DNA of 64,000 bases from a virus. Below, piece by piece: positions 25,836 to 33,354 of the stretch. A program made the translations under genes and the position numbers. The notes beneath the pieces are model-generated. The model searched no databases. It saw nothing but the letters and a program-made list of their open reading frames with translations, and had not been told where the DNA came from. The stretch is from positions 38,690-102,689 of the IMG/VR virus record IMGVR_UViG_3300043463_000045; one strand, given 5' to 3'. Position 1 is the first letter of the stretch; every line of letters begins with the position of its first letter.

Positions 25836-26116
25836 TCTAAAAGTGGATCGTCAAGCCAACGAATGATTGCGTAATCAAGTTGTGATTTAGCCATAGTTGG
25901 AGACATACGAAACCATTCACCTTTCATACGCAAATAAGAAAGTTCTTTGTGTATCTTCTGCTCTAAAATGTATGCCCTATCGTCGGGGACTTCCACAGTG
26001 TGATGAATGATAAGTGGTTCTGGGTTTCCAGTTTGTAATGACTTGAGACGTTGTGATACGTCTGCACTTATGCCGATTTTTTGCTTGTCAGATGATCCAA
26101 TGATATATATAAACAT
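25832..26116 (-). CDS. GIY-YIG-superfamily (T5orf172-like) nuclease
   Basis: 94 residues, minus strand, ATG at 26116. Opens with MFIYIIGSSDKQKIGIS, the GIY-YIG-like motif of the T5orf172/MUG113 group, followed by R..SLQTGNPEPL and a closing Glu/His region. Probably a small homing-type or mobile nuclease. No ribosome-binding site; CATAAATA lies exactly 5 nt before the ATG on the same strand, so the mRNA is predicted to be leaderless. Confidence 0.75.
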   Translation of the reverse strand: MFIYIIGSSDKQKIGISADVSQRLKSLQTGNPEPLIIHHTVEVPDDRAYILEQKIHKELSYLRMKGEWFRMSPTMAKSQLDYAIIRWLDDPLLD

Positions 26117-26121
26117 AGAAT

Positions 26122-26129
26122 TATTTATG
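26122..26129 (-). promoter_or_regulatory. Late promoter for a leaderless mRNA (minus strand)
   Basis: CATAAATA, spacer ATTCT, then ATG (26116-26114). Confidence 0.7.
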
Positions 26130-26130
26130 T

Positions 26131-26138
26131 GATAAATA
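26131..26138 (+). promoter_or_regulatory. Late promoter
   Basis: GATAAATA, only one base from the leftward late promoter, giving a compact divergent pair. Confidence 0.7.
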
Positions 26139-26175
26139 CTTATGAAATAAAATGGCGTCAATAAGGAAAACACTC

Positions 26176-27249
26176 ATGGACAATAATATGAATGAAAGTG
26201 GCCTGTCTCGGCTATGGGATAAAACACAAGAGGAAACCACTGCGGCAATCACTGCATTTCGCGGTGGAAATACTCGTGCTCGAAACCGTGAACGCAACAA
26301 AGAGTTGATGCAATACATGATTGGAAAAGGGTATAGTGTTACCAAAATCCAAGGAAACTACATTGAAGATTTCGGAACAGACAACGCAAAAGAAGTTGGC
26401 GAAGAATCGTTTTTCGTTGCACCAAATGGCAAAGACGCAAAACAGTTCGTAAACGACATTATTATGTTGGGTCAACGTTATGACCAAGATTCGGTTCTGA
26501 TTATTCCACAGGGTGGAGAAGGTGCATTTTTATATGGCACAAATAACTCGGATTTTCCTGGTCGCGGAGAAAAAATAGTTACTGGTAATGCACGTTTTGG
26601 ACGTGCCGCTGGTGAGTTTCTAAGTCGCATCAAGGGACGAGCATTTGCGTTTGAGGAAGTAGAACCACCAAAAAATGTGAATGGTAAGCGTTTCGTCAAA
26701 ATGGTAGTCTCCAAGATTGATGAAAGTAACAAGCAACTAAATGAAGCAAGTTTGAGTCGTGTATGGCAACATGCAGAATCCGACCGTCCTATTTCACTAT
26801 TGACTGCATTTCGTGGTGAATATGACAGAGAAGAAAATGTGCGCCGTAACAAAGAACTTGCTGCAACCATAAGAAAACTTGGTTATGGGTTCTTCTTTGT
26901 GGATGGATACTGGATTGAAAATGCTGGAACACCACAGGAAGTTCATGTAGCAGAAGATTCGATTTTTGTTATAGCACCAAAAGGCAGTGATGAAGATTTC
27001 AAACAAAAAATGCTTCAACTGGGTGCTAAATACAATCAGGAAGGTGTCTTGATAAAGACAACTGACGGAGCCAAAGTTTATGATACAAACGGCGGCGTAA
27101 TGTTTGACGTAGGCACTTTGAAACCAGGAAAGGTAGGTGAAATCTACACCCGCCTACGCAACAACAAGAAAGCGAATACATTCGTTTTCGAGTCTGAACG
27201 CGACGACTTGGGATGGCTACAACGCCTCGCAGGGATGAAGCACAAATAA
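26176..27249 (+). CDS. Tandemly duplicated DUF3293-like protein
   Basis: 357 residues from ATG 26176 (AAGGA upstream); ATG 26152 lacks a ribosome-binding site. Two copies of a roughly 170-residue unit: LSRLWDKTQEET..AITAFRGG...RNKEL (N-terminal) and LSRVWQHAESDR..LLTAFRGE...RNKEL (from about residue 194), each followed by a beta region with IE..GT and SFFVAP/SIFVIAP. The unit resembles DUF3293. The junction, around KQLNEASL, resembles a prohead-protease site. Late promoter at 26131. May be a packaged protein. Confidence 0.68.
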   Translation: MDNNMNESGLSRLWDKTQEETTAAITAFRGGNTRARNRERNKELMQYMIGKGYSVTKIQGNYIEDFGTDNAKEVGEESFFVAPNGKDAKQFVNDIIMLGQRYDQDSVLIIPQGGEGAFLYGTNNSDFPGRGEKIVTGNARFGRAAGEFLSRIKGRAFAFEEVEPPKNVNGKRFVKMVVSKIDESNKQLNEASLSRVWQHAESDRPISLLTAFRGEYDREENVRRNKELAATIRKLGYGFFFVDGYWIENAGTPQEVHVAEDSIFVIAPKGSDEDFKQKMLQLGAKYNQEGVLIKTTDGAKVYDTNGGVMFDVGTLKPGKVGEIYTRLRNNKKANTFVFESERDDLGWLQRLAGMKHK

Positions 27250-27270
27250 TACCAGCATTGGAGAAAAGAT

Positions 27271-28353
27271 GTGAAACTTAATGAGTTCAAATCTGATCCA
27301 ATGCTGGTCATTGAATCAAATTACAAAATACTTACGCCACTTACTATGATGGCAAAAGACATCCTTGGCAACGTTCAGTATCGTATTGATGCAAATGAAG
27401 TTACAAGGATGAAAATAGACATTTCAGATTCAGTAAGAGAACAGCTAAAAGAATATGGCGACATATTTGATATGCTGTGTGATTATCTACATCAATATGT
27501 TCCGTTGATATTCGCTAATAGAGCATCGGCAACGTTGAAGGGTGCGTATTCTCATTCTGTATCGCAAGAGGCTTCGCAGTTGGATGACATTGTTCTTTAT
27601 CTTCCTGCTATACTCAAAACTGAACCTCGTAGCTTGTCTACATCAGAAGTGAAATCAAAACCAGTGGAAACTACGCTGGTTCATGAACTTCGCCATGTGA
27701 TGCAACGTAGACAGTTTGGTTCATTCTATCATAAGATGGTAGGAAAACAACAGACCGATGACTACAACTATCATACTGACCCCATTGAAATAGATGCGGC
27801 GTTTCTTCATCACCTTCATGATGAAGAAGCTACAAACGTAAAAGACTTTGTTGATGGCGTGATGAGTCGTTTCTCTAACTACAAAAAACTGACCCCACGT
27901 CAATATGAACATTACAAGAAAAAAGCGGCGGCATATTTCTATGCCAAGCAATCTCCTGATACAAAAAGTTCTACTCCAAAAGATAGATTAGCTGCAAAGA
28001 AGAAAGCACGTCTTGACAATGCTATACAGACATTACTTGATACAGACATCGAACCACTCGGTGACCTTCGTAATGTCGGTAGTAGCAACAGTGGGCGATT
28101 CCAAATAAATCCAAACCAGTTCAGAAGTGTTCTGCTTGGTGCGATTCGCAATGAAGTCTCCAACAAGCTAAACGTGGCACTTGGGATTGGGTTTCTTGGT
28201 TTCATGAAAAAGATAAACCCTTCCATACCAGTTCAACCATTGATAAATAATATGAACGTATCGTTAGATGAACTGATTGACCTACTAAAAGATACCGATT
28301 TACAGGGTTTTGACAAAAAACTGTTCATAAACGCCATAAAATCACTAAAATGA
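27271..28353 (+). CDS. Putative zinc metallopeptidase
   Basis: 360 residues from GTG 27271 (GGAG upstream). HELRH (His138-Glu139-His142) fits the HExxH zinc-peptidase motif, and YHTDPIEIDA about 30 residues later could give the third ligand. The N-terminus MKLNEFKSD resembles T4 capsid-targeting peptides, so it may be packaged. C-terminal 130 residues are helical and basic. Substrate unknown. Confidence 0.7.
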   Translation: MKLNEFKSDPMLVIESNYKILTPLTMMAKDILGNVQYRIDANEVTRMKIDISDSVREQLKEYGDIFDMLCDYLHQYVPLIFANRASATLKGAYSHSVSQEASQLDDIVLYLPAILKTEPRSLSTSEVKSKPVETTLVHELRHVMQRRQFGSFYHKMVGKQQTDDYNYHTDPIEIDAAFLHHLHDEEATNVKDFVDGVMSRFSNYKKLTPRQYEHYKKKAAAYFYAKQSPDTKSSTPKDRLAAKKKARLDNAIQTLLDTDIEPLGDLRNVGSSNSGRFQINPNQFRSVLLGAIRNEVSNKLNVALGIGFLGFMKKINPSIPVQPLINNMNVSLDELIDLLKDTDLQGFDKKLFINAIKSLK

Positions 28354-28361
28354 AGAAAAAA

Positions 28362-28369
28362 GATAAATA
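28362..28369 (+). promoter_or_regulatory. Late promoter
   Basis: GATAAATA upstream of a very short ORF and the terminator at 28514. Confidence 0.6.
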
Positions 28370-28397
28370 ACTTTATAGGATAATAAGGAATAAAAAA

Positions 28398-28478
28398 ATG
28401 ACTTTCGTCGCGACATCAATACAGGCACAAGGACTGGGTAATAATCCAGAGGATAACGTGTGCCTTGGGGGGATGTGA
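28398..28478 (+). CDS. Possible 26-residue ORF
   Basis: ATG 28398 follows AAGGAA and the late promoter at 28362; the ORF ends before a terminator at 28514. No homology recognised. It could be a micro-protein or simply part of a short terminated RNA. Confidence 0.25.
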   Translation: MTFVATSIQAQGLGNNPEDNVCLGGM

Positions 28479-28513
28479 GACGTAAAGTAGGCTGGAAGAC
28501 CGAAGTTTCAAGA

Positions 28514-28545
28514 ACCCTCAACTGAAAAAGTTGGGGGTTTTTGGT
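28514..28545 (+). terminator. Intrinsic terminator
   Basis: CCCTCAACT, loop GAAAA, then AGTTGGGGG, TTTTT; closes the late region before the tRNA/ncRNA island. Confidence 0.85.
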
Positions 28546-28554
28546 TTTTATATG

Positions 28555-28583
28555 TTGACAATATATACGTAATGAACTATATT
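28555..28583 (+). promoter_or_regulatory. Sigma70-like promoter of the RNA island
   Basis: TTGACA 28555-28560, 17-nt spacer, TATATT 28578-28583. Confidence 0.7.
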
Positions 28584-28860
28584 ACTATATATGGAAACAT
28601 CGGGTGGTTACGTAATAAACTCGTGAGAGGCCATGGTTAGCTTCTCTGTGATGAAAGTTATTTGGCAAATAGTTAGCCTCTGTGGAGTCCCTGTTTCATA
28701 CTTTATACGCTAGTATTCGGTTCGATTCCGATAGTCACATTCAGGAAGTCCGATAAGGCAATAAAGATCGGGCGGCATCTGGTTACTCTTTGTGATACTG
28801 GTATGCTGACATTTTGGGAAAAATCTCTCCCGCTGGTGGCCGAACCAGATACCTGAAAAA
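28584..28860 (+). ncRNA. Non-coding stretch with RNA-like structure
   Basis: No ORF. Long complementary blocks ATCTGGTT (about 28779) and AACCAGAT (about 28844) could close an 80-nt element; a T-arm-like TTCGGTTCGATTCCGAT at about 28716 hints at a decayed tRNA without CCA end. No known RNA family identified. Confidence 0.4.
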
Positions 28861-28865
28861 AGTTC

Positions 28866-28894
28866 TTGACGAATCAAACAGAGTTTGGTAAGTT
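28866..28894 (+). promoter_or_regulatory. Sigma70-like promoter, tandem copy 1
   Basis: TTGACG, 17-nt spacer, TAAGTT; shares AGTTCTTGAC and TAAGTTAAGAA with the copy at 28961. Confidence 0.6.
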
Positions 28895-28960
28895 AAGAAT
28901 ATCGCGGAAGGGCTAAGGCTAGTAACCAGAAGCAGCCGTGAAAAAAAAGAAAAAAAGTTC

Positions 28961-28989
28961 TTGACAAAGAAAACAAAGTTTGCTAAGTT
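28961..28989 (+). promoter_or_regulatory. Sigma70-like promoter, tandem copy 2
   Basis: TTGACA, 17-nt spacer, TAAGTT, preceded by AGTTC as in copy 1. Confidence 0.65.
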
Positions 28990-29062
28990 AAGAACATAGA
29001 GCGGGACACAAAGGAACGATGCTCGGAACTGAAACGCGGACGAAAAAAGTTGAAAAGAGTTC

Positions 29063-29091
29063 TTGACAACGAAAAACGAACGTGATATAAG
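29063..29091 (+). promoter_or_regulatory. Sigma70-like promoter, tandem copy 3
   Basis: TTGACA 29063-29068, 17-nt spacer, TATAAG 29086-29091; the strongest of the three, 200 nt before the first tRNA. Confidence 0.7.
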
Positions 29092-29174
29092 AAACAAGTA
29101 ATCGGAACGGTGTTCCACGCTCTTTGAAAATTTACGATGCTGGCCTAGCGAAAGCGATGATGGCTTGAAAACAA

Positions 29175-29290
29175 GATCAGGCGGGGTGATAAACCTGTAA
29201 GACCTGATTGCACAAAATCTGTTTTCACATACACACTTGGCACACTAGCCTTTACGGGTTGGAAAGTGTTGTGTGTAGCTGAAAACAGAT
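29175..29290 (+). ncRNA. Structured RNA upstream of the first tRNA
   Basis: Two hairpins: ATCAGG (29175) with CCTGAT (29203), and a long stem ATCTGTTTTCA (29217-29227) with TGAAAACAGAT (29280-29290), whose inner part pairs ACACAC with GTGTGT. The stem ends just before tRNA 29293. Possibly a processing signal or separate ncRNA. Confidence 0.55.
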
Positions 29291-29292
29291 AT

Positions 29293-29369
29293 GGGGGATT
29301 AGCTCAATTGGTCAGAGTTGCCCGCTCATAACGGGTCGGTTGGGGGTTCAAGTCCCTCATCCCCTACCA
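29293..29369 (+). tRNA. tRNA with CAT anticodon (Met or Ile2)
   Basis: 77 nt, full cloverleaf, anticodon loop CTCATAA, encoded CCA. Whether the C34 is lysidine-modified (Ile) or not (elongator Met) cannot be read from sequence; G1-U72 wobble at the acceptor end. Confidence 0.9.
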
Positions 29370-29386
29370 AAATACTAGCGCAGTAT

Positions 29387-29394
29387 GATAAATA
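29387..29394 (+). promoter_or_regulatory. Late promoter within the tRNA island
   Basis: GATAAATA, followed by structured element A and tRNA-Asn. Confidence 0.6.
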
Positions 29395-29401
29395 CGTAAG
29401 A

Positions 29402-29475
29402 CGCAAGAATCTCGGTCCTGCTACGGCATATAGCAGTTAAATCGTCCTCCTGCGTTGGGATAGAGCCAAAAACTA
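29402..29475 (+). ncRNA. Inter-tRNA structured element A
   Basis: CGGTCCTG (29413), hairpin CTGCTA/TAGCAG, TTAAATCG, then TAGAGCC (29461) and GTTTCC. Shares these blocks with element B at 29620, whose hairpin has a different but still paired stem. Confidence 0.5.
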
Positions 29476-29478
29476 TGT

Positions 29479-29554
29479 TTCCAGTTAGCTCAGTTGGTAG
29501 AGCGTCTGACTGTTAATCAGAATGTCGCAGGTTCGAGCCCTGCACTGGGAGCCA
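29479..29554 (+). tRNA. tRNA-Asn(GTT)
   Basis: Loop CTGTTAA in stem TCTGA/TCAGA; acceptor TTCCAGT/ACTGGGA; encoded CCA. Confidence 0.93.
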
Positions 29555-29619
29555 AATACCCCCACTATCGGGGATGATAATAGATAGTAACGGAAGCGTT
29601 ACTTGTAATGACGTTTCCA

Positions 29620-29699
29620 CCCTATTTCGGTCCTGACAATAACCCTAGTCAGTTAAATCGCACGGGGCGATGCGTGTAGAGCCAACCACAAGTTTCCAG
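29620..29699 (+). ncRNA. Inter-tRNA structured element B
   Basis: CGGTCCTG (29628), hairpin CTGAC/GTCAG, TTAAATCG, TAGAGCC (29677), GTTTCC (29692): same blocks and order as element A, with compensatory stem changes. Confidence 0.5.
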
Positions 29700-29805
29700 T
29701 CTTAGTTGCCACAATCTCTCAGTTCAAAGCTGTTGTGATGTAAAGCAATGTCCAATATGGCTTGCTTCTAAGGTAGCTGGAAAGCCAATACAGTCGTCTC
29801 TGAAT

Positions 29806-29813
29806 GATAAATA
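29806..29813 (+). promoter_or_regulatory. Late promoter
   Basis: GATAAATA; leader contains CGGAGA before ATG 29838. Confidence 0.75.
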
Positions 29814-29837
29814 CTATTATCAGCGGAGACTTGATTG

Positions 29838-30218
29838 ATGAAAATACGTGACATAATATCTGAATCTTTGGCAAACAAAGAATACTTCAAAGCAGGGGAT
29901 GTATCTGACCAAATGAAAGATGCGTTACCTGATATGGTTGCCTTCAAGCAACTCCGTAGCACTGACCCATATGTTCAATATAGAATGGGTGTTGCATTTG
30001 CTGCGGCTGCTGCATCCAAAGATAAATCTAATCCGCATAAGTTTGATCAAGAATCTGCGTATGCCGAAAACATGTTAGCTGTTGCGTATACTGATGCCGA
30101 AATGGAAATCATTACAATGGCTGCAAAGCTATTGAATGTTGAAGTTACTAAACTTACAAACGGCAAGAGCAAAGAAAAATCGGATGTCTTTTCTGACAGT
30201 CCTGTTCCAAAAAAATAA
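29838..30218 (+). CDS. Putative packaged protein with capsid-targeting-like N-terminus
   Basis: 126 residues. N-terminus MKIRDIISE then SLANK resembles T4 internal-protein targeting peptides (MKTYQEFIAE in T4), with cleavage expected after IISE. The rest is Ala-rich and helical (FAAAAASKDKS), with a charged tail. Behind a late promoter and embedded in the tRNA island. Function unknown. Confidence 0.65.
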   Translation: MKIRDIISESLANKEYFKAGDVSDQMKDALPDMVAFKQLRSTDPYVQYRMGVAFAAAAASKDKSNPHKFDQESAYAENMLAVAYTDAEMEIITMAAKLLNVEVTKLTNGKSKEKSDVFSDSPVPKK

Positions 30219-30227
30219 AAAAAGTCC

Positions 30228-30256
30228 TTGACTCTTCTTCGGAATTGAGTTAGGAT
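30228..30256 (+). promoter_or_regulatory. Promoter of the large structured RNA
   Basis: TTGACT 30228-30233, 17-nt spacer, TAGGAT 30251-30256; the first stem (TTGGGCG/CGCCCAA) begins at the predicted start, about 30263. Confidence 0.65.
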
Positions 30257-30262
30257 GTAGAG

Positions 30263-31416
30263 ATTGGGCGGTATAGCGTCCATAAGGGTAAGCGTAGTAA
30301 TACGCCCAAAGCAAGGTTTCCTATAAACTTGCGCCAGTGATGGTCCATCTATACAAGCCTGAACCAGACTTGACTCGGATTAAACCGAAAGCAAGTCCCG
30401 TCTGTAGAGAGGCGGTAGGTAGTAAGTTAGGAGAACTGTCTGAAAGGATAGCCACAGAGCCAGTCGGTGAGTGGTAAGAGGATTGGCGTCCGAACAGTTT
30501 TCAGCCAAACTAACGAATACTGAAGGTTAACAGGTAGCTACACTGTCTGACCCTGCAAGGAAAGGCGTAGTAGCATCTTGAGAGTGGAAGGGTTAGGCCC
30601 CGGATACTTGAAAAGACGTTGAGTAGCCCGCAAGGCAAAAGACAGTCGGTGTGTTGTATACTGTATCTAACAAGGTATGGTGCAACTGAGGTAGCACATC
30701 GAAATAGGTTCGCAATATTGCATAATGGTAATGCAGTCTCCTTCTAAGAGAACGATTGTAGGTTCAACTCCTATTATTGAAACAAAAGCGAAAGACTACC
30801 TCGGTATACTGTGAAAGATGCGTAATACCATACTCGCAAGAGAATATGGTTCACTGAAACTCGCAAGGTGGACGTGATTATTCGGACAGAAGACGTAAGG
30901 GTTTAGCGACCTTGAACAGCCCGCAAGGCTGGCGGAAGATGGAAGGATGAATAGCAGTATGCGACGAGAGAAATGCCACTCTCTAACAAAGGCCGCATTG
31001 AGTGATACAAGATGATCGGAAACGACTCTTGTGGATAAAGGTAGAACCATCCTCGCAAGGGATTGGGTAATGACCGAAGGCACTCACCTCAAGGTATAAT
31101 CTCAGCCTTGACAAAATGAAATCACATTTTGACGATACATTGAGTTCCTACCGCCAACGGGGTTTATCTTGGTTGGATTGGAAAGACGCGCAGAACACTA
31201 TATGGTTAGACGGTAGACTACTCGCAAGAGCCTCTATTGTGGTCGTATAGGACTTGAAATCAATGTATCCTCTGAGTGTGGCAGTAACACCGCGAAGTAA
31301 TGCGAGGTGGTATCCAAATGAACCGTGGAGGTCAAACGCTTCCGACAATAGCTTGGGATTTCATTACTTACCATAATGAATACCGAGCAACGATAGGGTA
31401 AACACTCATTCATATT
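30263..31416 (+). ncRNA. Large structured RNA, GOLLD-like candidate
   Basis: About 1.15 kb without any ORF, starting at its own promoter and running into tRNA 31417. It contains at least six GCAA tetraloop hairpins (CGCAAG at about 30634, 30836, 30864, 30923, 31053, 31223) and an internal tRNA-like fold at 30711. GOLLD RNAs are among the largest bacterial ncRNAs, lie in phage genomes next to tRNAs and may contain a tRNA; this region fits that description. No covariance search was possible, so the family name is provisional. Function of GOLLD is unknown; in Lactobacillus it is induced during phage lysis. Confidence 0.6.
30711..30784 (+). tRNA. tRNA-like fold, Arg(TCT) anticodon
   Basis: D-stem GCAT/ATGC, loop CTTCTAA (TCT 30743-30745), T-stem GTAGG/CCTAT. 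Acceptor pairing is only about 5 bp and the end is ACA rather than CCA, so aminoacylation is doubtful. It lies inside the large RNA. Confidence 0.5.
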
Positions 31417-31493
31417 GGCCCTGTAGCTCAGTTGGTTAGAGCGGCAGTCCCTAAAACTATTGGTCGTGGGTTCGAGTCCCACTAGGGCCACCA
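31417..31493 (+). tRNA. Candidate amber-suppressor tRNA (CTA)
   Basis: 77 nt. Acceptor GGCCCTG/TAGGGCC, D-stem GCTC/GAGC, T-stem GTGGG/CCCAC, encoded CCA. Anticodon loop CCCTAAA puts CTA at 31451-31453, which reads UAG. Oddities: C33 replaces the universal U33 and pair 28-42 is C-A. So it is either a poor suppressor or a variant. The ORF 110 nt downstream has TAG as its second codon. Confidence 0.65.
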
Positions 31494-31602
31494 AATAAAG
31501 CGAAAAAGGGTTTGTAGTAGCGAGTAGGAACCTGAAACCCTGCGGCTAACGCCAATACCCATTTAGATCGTCAGTAACCTACTCAATCAGAAAGGATAAA
31601 CT
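31494..31602 (+). other. Non-coding spacer after the suppressor tRNA
   Basis: 109 nt. Imperfect pairing of AGGGTTT (about 31507) with AAACCCT (about 31537). TTTAGATCG near 31563 is a weak echo of TTAAATCG in elements A and B. Ends in AAAGGA, a ribosome-binding site 7 nt before ATG 31603. Confidence 0.45.
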
Positions 31603-31863
31603 ATGTAGATTGAAAAAACAAAAGTCAACGAGTTAGTATTTCACTTCAACAAAAAACATCTTGAAGACCCGACTATTCCAATGTGGGTGGTTAAAGCAAA
31701 AGGTCAAACCTTTTATGTTAATCATGTCATATCAGAAGTAGGGTGGTCTACTAAGGAAACACCTGACAACCCGCACACAAAAGGTGCGATTAAAATCAAG
31801 AACTGTTACCTTAGTATTACAGAGTCCAATGAGGCTTTGATTCAAAATGGAGAAGACAAATGA
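31603..31863 (+). CDS. Small conserved protein with amber second codon
   Basis: ATG 31603 has a clear AAAGGA site but is followed at once by TAG (31606-31608); the frame then stays open to the TGA at 31861-31863 (86 codons). The next gene starts on the overlapping ATGA. Downstream, PMWVVKAKGQTFYVNHV and STKETPDNPHTKGAIKIKNC resemble, from memory, a conserved small protein of T4-like phages that starts near this ATG. Full translation would need amber suppression (a CTA tRNA lies 110 nt upstream), initiation at ATT 31609, or start at ATG 31681, which lacks a ribosome-binding site. Confidence 0.7.
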
Positions 31864-32555
31864 ATATTGACGAAACCAAAATCAAACTGCAACATAGAAA
31901 AGAGTTCTTGGAAAAATCAATCAAAGAACTCAAAAAAGATAGAAGCGGCTATTACAAAACTGGTCACAAATACCAACGCGAACATGGACACAAACTTGGA
32001 AGTGATAACAAAGGTGGCCATTACCTTGCTAAGTTAGGTATAAGACACGAAGGTGTAGCTGCTTGCCTGAATAATAAACATCACTATCTTGCACAAGAAT
32101 ATAGATCGTTGACGATTGCGTTAGCATTTCTACAAGGAAAAAGATTTGACAAGATTGAAAAGTTTTGGTATAATCTGTCAATATCAGACTTACTCAGAAA
32201 GAAATATGTAACTTGTTCCGACTGCGGAAAGTCTTACTATTCCGTATACGGCGAAAGATACGGAAGACAAGAACACGCAATCAATCAAGCAAAGTTCTTG
32301 TTGGGTATGTTTAGATACGAACCAGTTCAGAGTATGTTTAGTAACAAGTTTTCGCACAACAAGATTGTGTATGAAAACGATGAAGAGTTCAATGAGTGGA
32401 TTAAAGTAACGAGTAAACACTTTTTTAATGAGGATTTAAGCCCGATTTCCCTCACTTATGAAAATAAGTTGAATAGAGATTCCCTGGCTGGTAAAGACTT
32501 AAATCCAATAGTTCAGTGGACCAAAGAAAAGAATACAGGGAGTGAAAGCCCGTAA
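31860..32555 (+). CDS. Hypothetical protein with CxxC motif
   Basis: 231 residues, ATG overlapping the previous TGA, so translation is probably coupled to the amber-interrupted ORF. Basic first half with a coiled region (KEFLEKSIKELKKDRSG), one CSDC near residue 119. No family recognised. Confidence 0.65.
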   Translation: MNIDETKIKLQHRKEFLEKSIKELKKDRSGYYKTGHKYQREHGHKLGSDNKGGHYLAKLGIRHEGVAACLNNKHHYLAQEYRSLTIALAFLQGKRFDKIEKFWYNLSISDLLRKKYVTCSDCGKSYYSVYGERYGRQEHAINQAKFLLGMFRYEPVQSMFSNKFSHNKIVYENDEEFNEWIKVTSKHFFNEDLSPISLTYENKLNRDSLAGKDLNPIVQWTKEKNTGSESP

Positions 32556-32665
32556 CTGTGAACTGTATTTTTGCCGTAAGGATTCGGGAAGTCTGAAGCC
32601 GAGACTCGTGTGCTCAAACCTGACGGAGTGGTGGAATGCCACTCATATTAACTTTAGAGGAAACA

Positions 32666-32842
32666 ATGGCAGAAGTAACAAACAAAGTAGAAGATATGTC
32701 TATTGCCTTCGCAGACAATGGATATATCATTGAATATCGTGGATACGATGACAATGAAGAATGGGCATCTGCTAAGGTAGTTGTTCTTTCACTTGAAGAA
32801 GCACTTGAAGTCATTCGTGACGTAGCAACCAACAAACGCTAA
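32666..32842 (+). CDS. Hypothetical small protein
   Basis: 58 residues from ATG 32666 (GAGGAAAC upstream); the upstream in-frame ATG 32636 has no site. Beta-strand and helix pattern with acidic loop (YDDNEEWASAK). Similar small proteins occur in T4-like marine phages; function unknown. Ends 7 nt before tRNA-Asp. Confidence 0.6.
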   Translation: MAEVTNKVEDMSIAFADNGYIIEYRGYDDNEEWASAKVVVLSLEEALEVIRDVATNKR

Positions 32843-32849
32843 ACCGTTT

Positions 32850-32923
32850 GGCCGATTGGTATATGGGTATTACACTTGGCTGTCTACCAGGTAAAACGGG
32901 TTCGAGTCCCGTATCGGTCGCCA
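32850..32923 (+). tRNA. tRNA-Asp(GTC)
   Basis: Loop CTGTCTA in stem CTTGG/CCAGG, acceptor GGCCGAT/ATCGGTC, discriminator G, encoded CCA; D-stem is short. Confidence 0.88.
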
Positions 32924-33172
32924 TATTTTCTTGCTTTTGTAAAAGCAAGTGGTGGAGTGGCTTTTGAAGCCCCAAGTTTGTCCAAACTCTAAATGGACAC
33001 CTATTTAGATTAGACAGTGATATAATCTCCCCTTGTGAGGGAAGACCGTGCGATCCTCTGCACTTGTGTATGATTTACGTTAAAGCTGCAAACAGCCCTG
33101 TCTATAACAACACTTCATACACAGTCAAACGTTTCCGAGGGAAATAGTAGCTGCATGTCACTGTAGTATTGT
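32924..33172 (+). ncRNA. Structured spacer between tRNA-Asp and tRNA-Gln
   Basis: No ORF. Hairpins CTTGCTTTT/AAAAGCAAG (about 32930-32949), TGTCCA/TGGACA (about 32980-33000) and a longer pairing TGTGTATGA (about 33066) with TCATACACA (about 33114). Family unknown. Confidence 0.45.
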
Positions 33173-33248
33173 TGGGAAGTAGCTCAATTGGTAGAGTAGC
33201 GGACTTTGAATCCGTTGGTTGGTGGTTCGAACCCACCCTTCCCAGCCA
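33173..33248 (+). tRNA. tRNA-Gln(TTG)
   Basis: Loop CTTTGAA, acceptor TGGGAAG/CTTCCCA, encoded CCA. Confidence 0.93.
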
Positions 33249-33267
33249 ACAAAAAATAACTTTTTAT

Positions 33268-33344
33268 CTGGGTATGGCTCAGTCTGGTAGAGTGCCGCAC
33301 TTGGACTGCGGAGGCCGTAGGTTCAAATCCTACTACCCAGACCA
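33268..33344 (+). tRNA. tRNA-Pro(TGG), copy 1
   Basis: Loop CTTGGAC (A37), acceptor CTGGGTA/TACCCAG, encoded CCA. Body differs from the second Pro tRNA, so not a simple duplication. Confidence 0.88.
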
Positions 33345-33354
33345 GATTTAGTTC

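Noticed and set aside
28700-28750. Additional tRNA at about 28680-28750
   Set aside because: Only a T-arm-like hairpin; no D-arm, acceptor pairing or CCA. Noted as a possible remnant.
30263-31416. Group I intron in the RNA island
   Set aside because: No recognisable P3-P8 core or interrupted exon; tRNAs on both sides are intact, so a GOLLD-like RNA fits better.
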